Positions 4,996-7,242 of a stretch of 7,242 bases of DNA are shown here, in pieces. A model generated the notes under the pieces. The model was not told where the DNA came from, did no database searches, and saw nothing but the letters and a program-made list of their open reading frames with translations. This DNA is from RGIG4097 sp964367645 (lineage in GTDB: Bacteria > Bacillota > Clostridia > Christensenellales > CAG-917). Location: assembly GCA_964367645.1 (NCBI GenBank), contig CAYIYN010000070.1, forward strand, positions 1 through 7,242, in the 5' to 3' direction. The translations under genes and the position numbers were made by a program. Every line of letters begins with the position of its first letter. Within the stretch, counting starts at the first letter, position 1.

Positions 4996-5660
4996 TATTT
5001 GTCCCCTCCTTCCATAGGATTTTTACCGAGGATTTCTCCCTTGTAAATCCAGCATTTCACACCGATTGCACCAAAGGTGGTGTTTGCGGTTGCAACGCCG
5101 TAATCGATATCTGCACGCAAAGTTTGAAGAGGAATCGAACCTTCGTGATAAGTTTCGCTTCTTGCAATTTCAGCACCGTCCAAGCGACCGCTGACTTTGG
5201 TCTTGACACCCTTTGCGCCCGCTTTCATCGCTCTGGACATGGCTTGTTTCATGCTGCGGCGGAAAGAGGCTCTGGCTTCAAGTTGTCTTGCGATTCCCTC
5301 TGCGACGATTTGCGCGTCGGAGTCGGGGTGCTTGATTTCCATGATGTTGACGCTCAACTTTTTGGCTTTGTCGCTAAGCAGCGCTTTGACCTCTTTGTTG
5401 AGTGCTTCAACTCCTGCGCCCGCTTTGCCGATAAGCACGGCGGGACGAGCGGTGAAGATGTTCACCACGACTTTGTCGGCGGCTCTTTCGATTGAAATCT
5501 TGGAGACGTCGGTGTCATAGTATTTCTTCTTTATGAACTTACGGATTTTGTCGTCTTCGACGAGATTGTCCGCAAAGTGCTTTTTGTCGGCGTACCAGGT
5601 TGCCTGCCAAGGTCTGATGATACCTGTTCTCAGTCCGTTCGGATTAACTTTCTGTCCCAT
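4995..5660 (-). CDS. rpsC: 30S ribosomal protein S3
   Basis: S3 is in the 30S head at the mRNA entry channel and contributes to helicase activity on mRNA. The 221-aa product is normal length and starts MGQKVNPNGLRTGIIRPWQATWYADKKHF, the canonical N-terminus. The type II KH domain follows, with its GxxG loop as GKAG (78-81, in VLIGKAGAGVEAL). The C-terminal S3 domain has RRSMKQAMSRAMKAGAKGVKTKVSGRLDGAEIARSE and a stretch ending DIDYGVATANTTFGAIGVKCWIYKGEIL. The ATG at 5660 has GGAGG (5670-5666) with 5 nt spacing; its first G is the last base of the rplV stop TAG. The final codons (EGGDK) carry the ribosome binding site of rplP. Confidence 0.98.
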   Translation of the reverse strand: MGQKVNPNGLRTGIIRPWQATWYADKKHFADNLVEDDKIRKFIKKKYYDTDVSKISIERAADKVVVNIFTARPAVLIGKAGAGVEALNKEVKALLSDKAKKLSVNIMEIKHPDSDAQIVAEGIARQLEARASFRRSMKQAMSRAMKAGAKGVKTKVSGRLDGAEIARSETYHEGSIPLQTLRADIDYGVATANTTFGAIGVKCWIYKGEILGKNPMEGGDK

Positions 5661-5669
5661 TTTGACCTC

Positions 5670-6059
5670 CTATGCGTTTTTGCTGTCCAGAATGACAGTG
5701 ATGTGGCTAGTGCGCTTCAGAATACGGAACGCTCTGCCCTGTGCTCTTGGCATAATGCGCTTGAGTGTGGGGCCGTCGTTGGCGTAACATTCCGCGACGT
5801 ACAGGTCATTTCTGGAAAGATTTTGGTTGTTTTCCGCGTTTGCCGCTGCGGAATTCACAAGTTTATAAAGAATTTCGCTTGCCGCTTTGGGGGTGTTTTC
5901 CAAAATCGCTATTGCTTCGTTTACGGGTTTACCCTTGATGATGTCGATTACTACGCGAACTTTGAAGGGAGAAATCCTGACGAACTTTGCAGTTGCTCTG
6001 GGCCTTGTGTCGGCGCTAGCCTGACGTGCAAGAGCTTTTTGTTTGGATCTAGTTGCCAT
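5670..6059 (-). CDS. rplV: 50S ribosomal protein L22, N-terminally extended
   Basis: L22 binds all domains of 23S rRNA and its long beta-hairpin lines the peptide exit tunnel. The product is 129 aa, longer than the usual 110-115 aa because of about 18-20 basic residues at the N-terminus (MATRSKQKALARQASADTRP). The core begins RATAKFVRISPFKVRVVIDIIKGK (from residue 21), then ENTPKAASEILYKLVNSAAANAENN, and the tunnel hairpin DGPTLKRIMPRAQGRAFRILKRTSHITVIL. Loop changes in this hairpin give macrolide resistance in other species; I see no insertion or deletion. The start ATG at 6059 is well supported by GGAGG (6069-6065) with 5 nt spacing, sharing a G with the rpsS stop TAG, so the extension is very likely translated. 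Similar leaders occur in some Clostridia as far as I recall. Confidence 0.97.
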   Translation of the reverse strand: MATRSKQKALARQASADTRPRATAKFVRISPFKVRVVIDIIKGKPVNEAIAILENTPKAASEILYKLVNSAAANAENNQNLSRNDLYVAECYANDGPTLKRIMPRAQGRAFRILKRTSHITVILDSKNA

Positions 6060-6068
6060 TTTTTCCTC

Positions 6069-6353
6069 CTACCTCTTCGCTGTCGCAGTCGTCTTGTCGC
6101 CGGAGTGACCTCTAAACGTGCGTGTGGGTGCAAATTCACCGAGCTTGCAGCCGACCATTTCTTCAGAGATATAAACGGAAACAAAAGTCTTTCCGTTGTG
6201 TACCGCAATGGTGTGTCCGACCATATCGGGGAATATAGTGGATGAACGGGACCAAGTCTTTATTGCGCGCTTGTCGCCGGTTGTGTTCATCTTTAAAACT
6301 CTGTTCATAAGCCTTTCTTCTACATACGGGCCTTTTTTTACGCTTCTACTCAT
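6069..6353 (-). CDS. rpsS: 30S ribosomal protein S19
   Basis: S19 sits in the 30S head, contacts S13, and takes part in intersubunit contact near the A-site tRNA. The 94-aa product is of standard length (about 92-95 aa). It opens MSRSVKKGPYVEERLMNRV, then KTWSRSSTIFPDMVGHTIAVHNGKTFVSVYISEEMVGCKLGEFAPTRTFRGHSG, matching the family signature (W.R.S.I.P.MVGHTIAVHNG and KLGEFAPTRTF). The ATG at 6353 has GGAGG (6364-6360) with 6 nt spacing, sharing a G with the rplB stop TAG. The stop TAG is in turn fused to the rplV binding site. Nothing unusual in sequence or length. Confidence 0.98.
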   Translation of the reverse strand: MSRSVKKGPYVEERLMNRVLKMNTTGDKRAIKTWSRSSTIFPDMVGHTIAVHNGKTFVSVYISEEMVGCKLGEFAPTRTFRGHSGDKTTATAKR

Positions 6354-6363
6354 TTTCGACCTC

Positions 6364-7191
6364 CTAGTTCACACGCTTGATGATGAACCTGCTGGTGATG
6401 TTTTTCTTCTTTCTCGTCTTATACCCCATAGTAGGCTTGCCCCAAGGGGTAACAGGTGAAGGCATTCCGATAGGAGATTTGCCTTCGCCGCCGCCGTGAG
6501 GGTGATCGCACGGGTTCATAACTACGCCGCGTACGGTAGGACGGACGCCAAAATGGCGCGTCTTGCCTGCTTTGCCGATTCTGATGATTTCGTGATCGAT
6601 ATTTCCGACCTGACCGATTGTGGCTCTGCACTTGATGGGAATATAACGCATTTCGCCGCTGGGCATACGGAGTGTGGCATATTTGCCTTCCTTTGCCATA
6701 AGTTGCGCGCTGTTACCTGCCGCTCTTGCAATTTGGCCGCCCTTTCCCGGTTGCATTTCGATATTGTGAATCATTGTGCCGACTGGGATGTTGGCAAGTT
6801 GCACCGCGTTGCCCACTTTGATATCGGCGTCTTCCGCACTGATGACGGTGTCGCCGACGGTGAGTCCCAAAGGTGCGATGATATAACGTTTTTCACCATC
6901 CGCATAGCAAAGCAGAGCAATGTTTGCAGAACGGTTGGGGTCGTATTCAATTGAAGTGACTTTTGCGGGGACGTTGTCCTTGTTTCGCTTAAAATCGATA
7001 ACACGATATTTGGTCTTGTTGCCGCCGCCGATGTGACGAACGGTGATTCTTCCTTGGGCGTTTCTGCCGCCGGATTTGCTCTTTGCTACAAGCAGGCTGC
7101 GTTCCGGAGTGGAGGAAGTGATTTCCTCATAGGCGGAAACCGTCATAAAACGACGCGCGGGAGAGGTAGGTTTATAATTTTTAATAGCCAT
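6364..7191 (-). CDS. rplB: 50S ribosomal protein L2
   Basis: L2 is one of the most conserved ribosomal proteins; it binds 23S rRNA, joins the subunits and is needed for the peptidyl transferase centre. The 275-aa product is standard length. It starts MAIKNYKPTSPARRFMTVSAYEEITS, then KSGGRNAQGRITVRHIGGGNKTKYRVIDFKRNK, an OB-fold RNA-binding domain (roughly 40-125) and an SH3-like domain. The C-terminal tip has VVMNPCDHPHGGGEGKSPIG, with the HPHGGGEG motif at residues 230-237; the first histidine corresponds to the essential His229 of E. coli L2. The end KTRKKKNITSRFIIKRVN is typical. The ATG at 7191 has GGAGG (7202-7198) with 6 nt spacing, right after the rplW stop TAA. Confidence 0.99.
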   Translation of the reverse strand: MAIKNYKPTSPARRFMTVSAYEEITSSTPERSLLVAKSKSGGRNAQGRITVRHIGGGNKTKYRVIDFKRNKDNVPAKVTSIEYDPNRSANIALLCYADGEKRYIIAPLGLTVGDTVISAEDADIKVGNAVQLANIPVGTMIHNIEMQPGKGGQIARAAGNSAQLMAKEGKYATLRMPSGEMRYIPIKCRATIGQVGNIDHEIIRIGKAGKTRHFGVRPTVRGVVMNPCDHPHGGGEGKSPIGMPSPVTPWGKPTMGYKTRKKKNITSRFIIKRVN

Positions 7192-7202
7192 ATTCTTCCT
7201 CC

Positions 7203-7242
7203 TTATGCCAAGCTCTCGAAGAATTCGATTGCTTTGCTGTTT
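7203..7242 (-). CDS. rplW: 50S ribosomal protein L23, C-terminal end only
   Basis: Only the last 12 complete codons and the stop TAA (7205-7203) are inside the window, reading NSKAIEFFESLA. This matches the usual L23 C-terminus of Bacillota (a KxIEFFE motif), and its place just upstream of rplB is the canonical one. L23 lies at the exit of the peptide tunnel beside L29 and serves as docking site for trigger factor. The stop codon is fused to the rplB ribosome binding site (TAAGGAGG). The identification rests on this short motif and on gene order, so it is good but not independent of context. Confidence 0.88.
   Translation of the reverse strand, partial: NSKAIEFFESLA

Larger units (their letters stand above)
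1..7242 (-). other. S10-spc ribosomal protein operon segment
   Basis: Eighteen same-strand genes in canonical order with gaps of at most 18 nt and two overlaps. I see no rho-independent terminator, no convincing promoter and no stretch above 20 nt without coding sequence, so the segment is very probably part of one long transcript. The upstream end (normally rpsJ, rplC, rplD) and downstream end (normally secY, adk, map, infA) lie outside the window. Confidence 0.93.

Noticed and set aside
5577..6245. A 222-codon open frame on the plus strand, antisense to the start of rpsC, all of rplV and part of rpsS
   Set aside because: It spans three conserved genes with excellent family matches, has no recognisable domain, and its composition (many Cys, Phe, Arg, Val) is what antisense of basic ribosomal protein genes gives.
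6496..6954. A 152-codon plus-strand open frame antisense to rplB
   Set aside because: Antisense to the highly conserved core of L2; no domain pattern seen. The open frame follows from codon bias on the other strand.
1..7242. A hidden novel system, mobile element, CRISPR array or RNA gene in the operon
   Set aside because: Every stretch is accounted for by known ribosomal protein genes or gaps of 18 nt or less; I saw no direct repeats, terminal inverted repeats or tRNA-like folds.

Overview
The window is one uninterrupted stretch of the bacterial S10-spc ribosomal protein gene cluster. All genes lie on the minus strand, so transcription runs from high to low coordinates. Eighteen genes are visible: rplW (3' end only), rplB, rpsS, rplV, rpsC, rplP, rpmC, rpsQ, rplN, rplX, rplE, rpsN, rpsH, rplF, rplR, rpsE, rpmD and rplO (3' end missing). 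The order is the canonical bacterial one with no insertion, loss or rearrangement. The S10-type segment (rplW to rpsQ) runs straight into the spc-type segment (rplN to rplO) with no terminator or promoter that I can see between them.

The organism is a bacterium, most likely a member of the Bacillota (Clostridia-like). S14 is the short zinc-binding type (61 aa, two CxxC pairs). L24 carries a four-cysteine zinc ribbon. Almost every gene has a perfect GGAGG Shine-Dalgarno sequence. The L22, L16, L5 and S5 sequences resemble Firmicutes versions. The genus cannot be read from the window. GC content is moderate by eye.

Packing is extreme. The longest gap between genes is 18 nt (rplX/rplE), two junctions overlap (TAATG at rpsC/rplP, ATGA at rplP/rpmC), and at 11 of 17 junctions the upstream stop codon is fused to the next gene's Shine-Dalgarno sequence (TAAGGAGG or TAGGAGG). 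This layout favours translational coupling and balanced output of subunit proteins. The products assemble on 23S rRNA (L2, L5, L6, L14, L15, L16, L18, L22, L23, L24, L29, L30) and 16S rRNA (S3, S5, S8, S14, S17, S19).

I found no mobile element, tRNA, CRISPR, defence gene or unknown system; this is a housekeeping region. The points worth a second look are small: a Lys/Ala-rich tail on a zinc-ribbon L24, an N-terminally extended L5 with the only GTG start, a small inverted repeat over that start, and the systematic stop/Shine-Dalgarno fusion.
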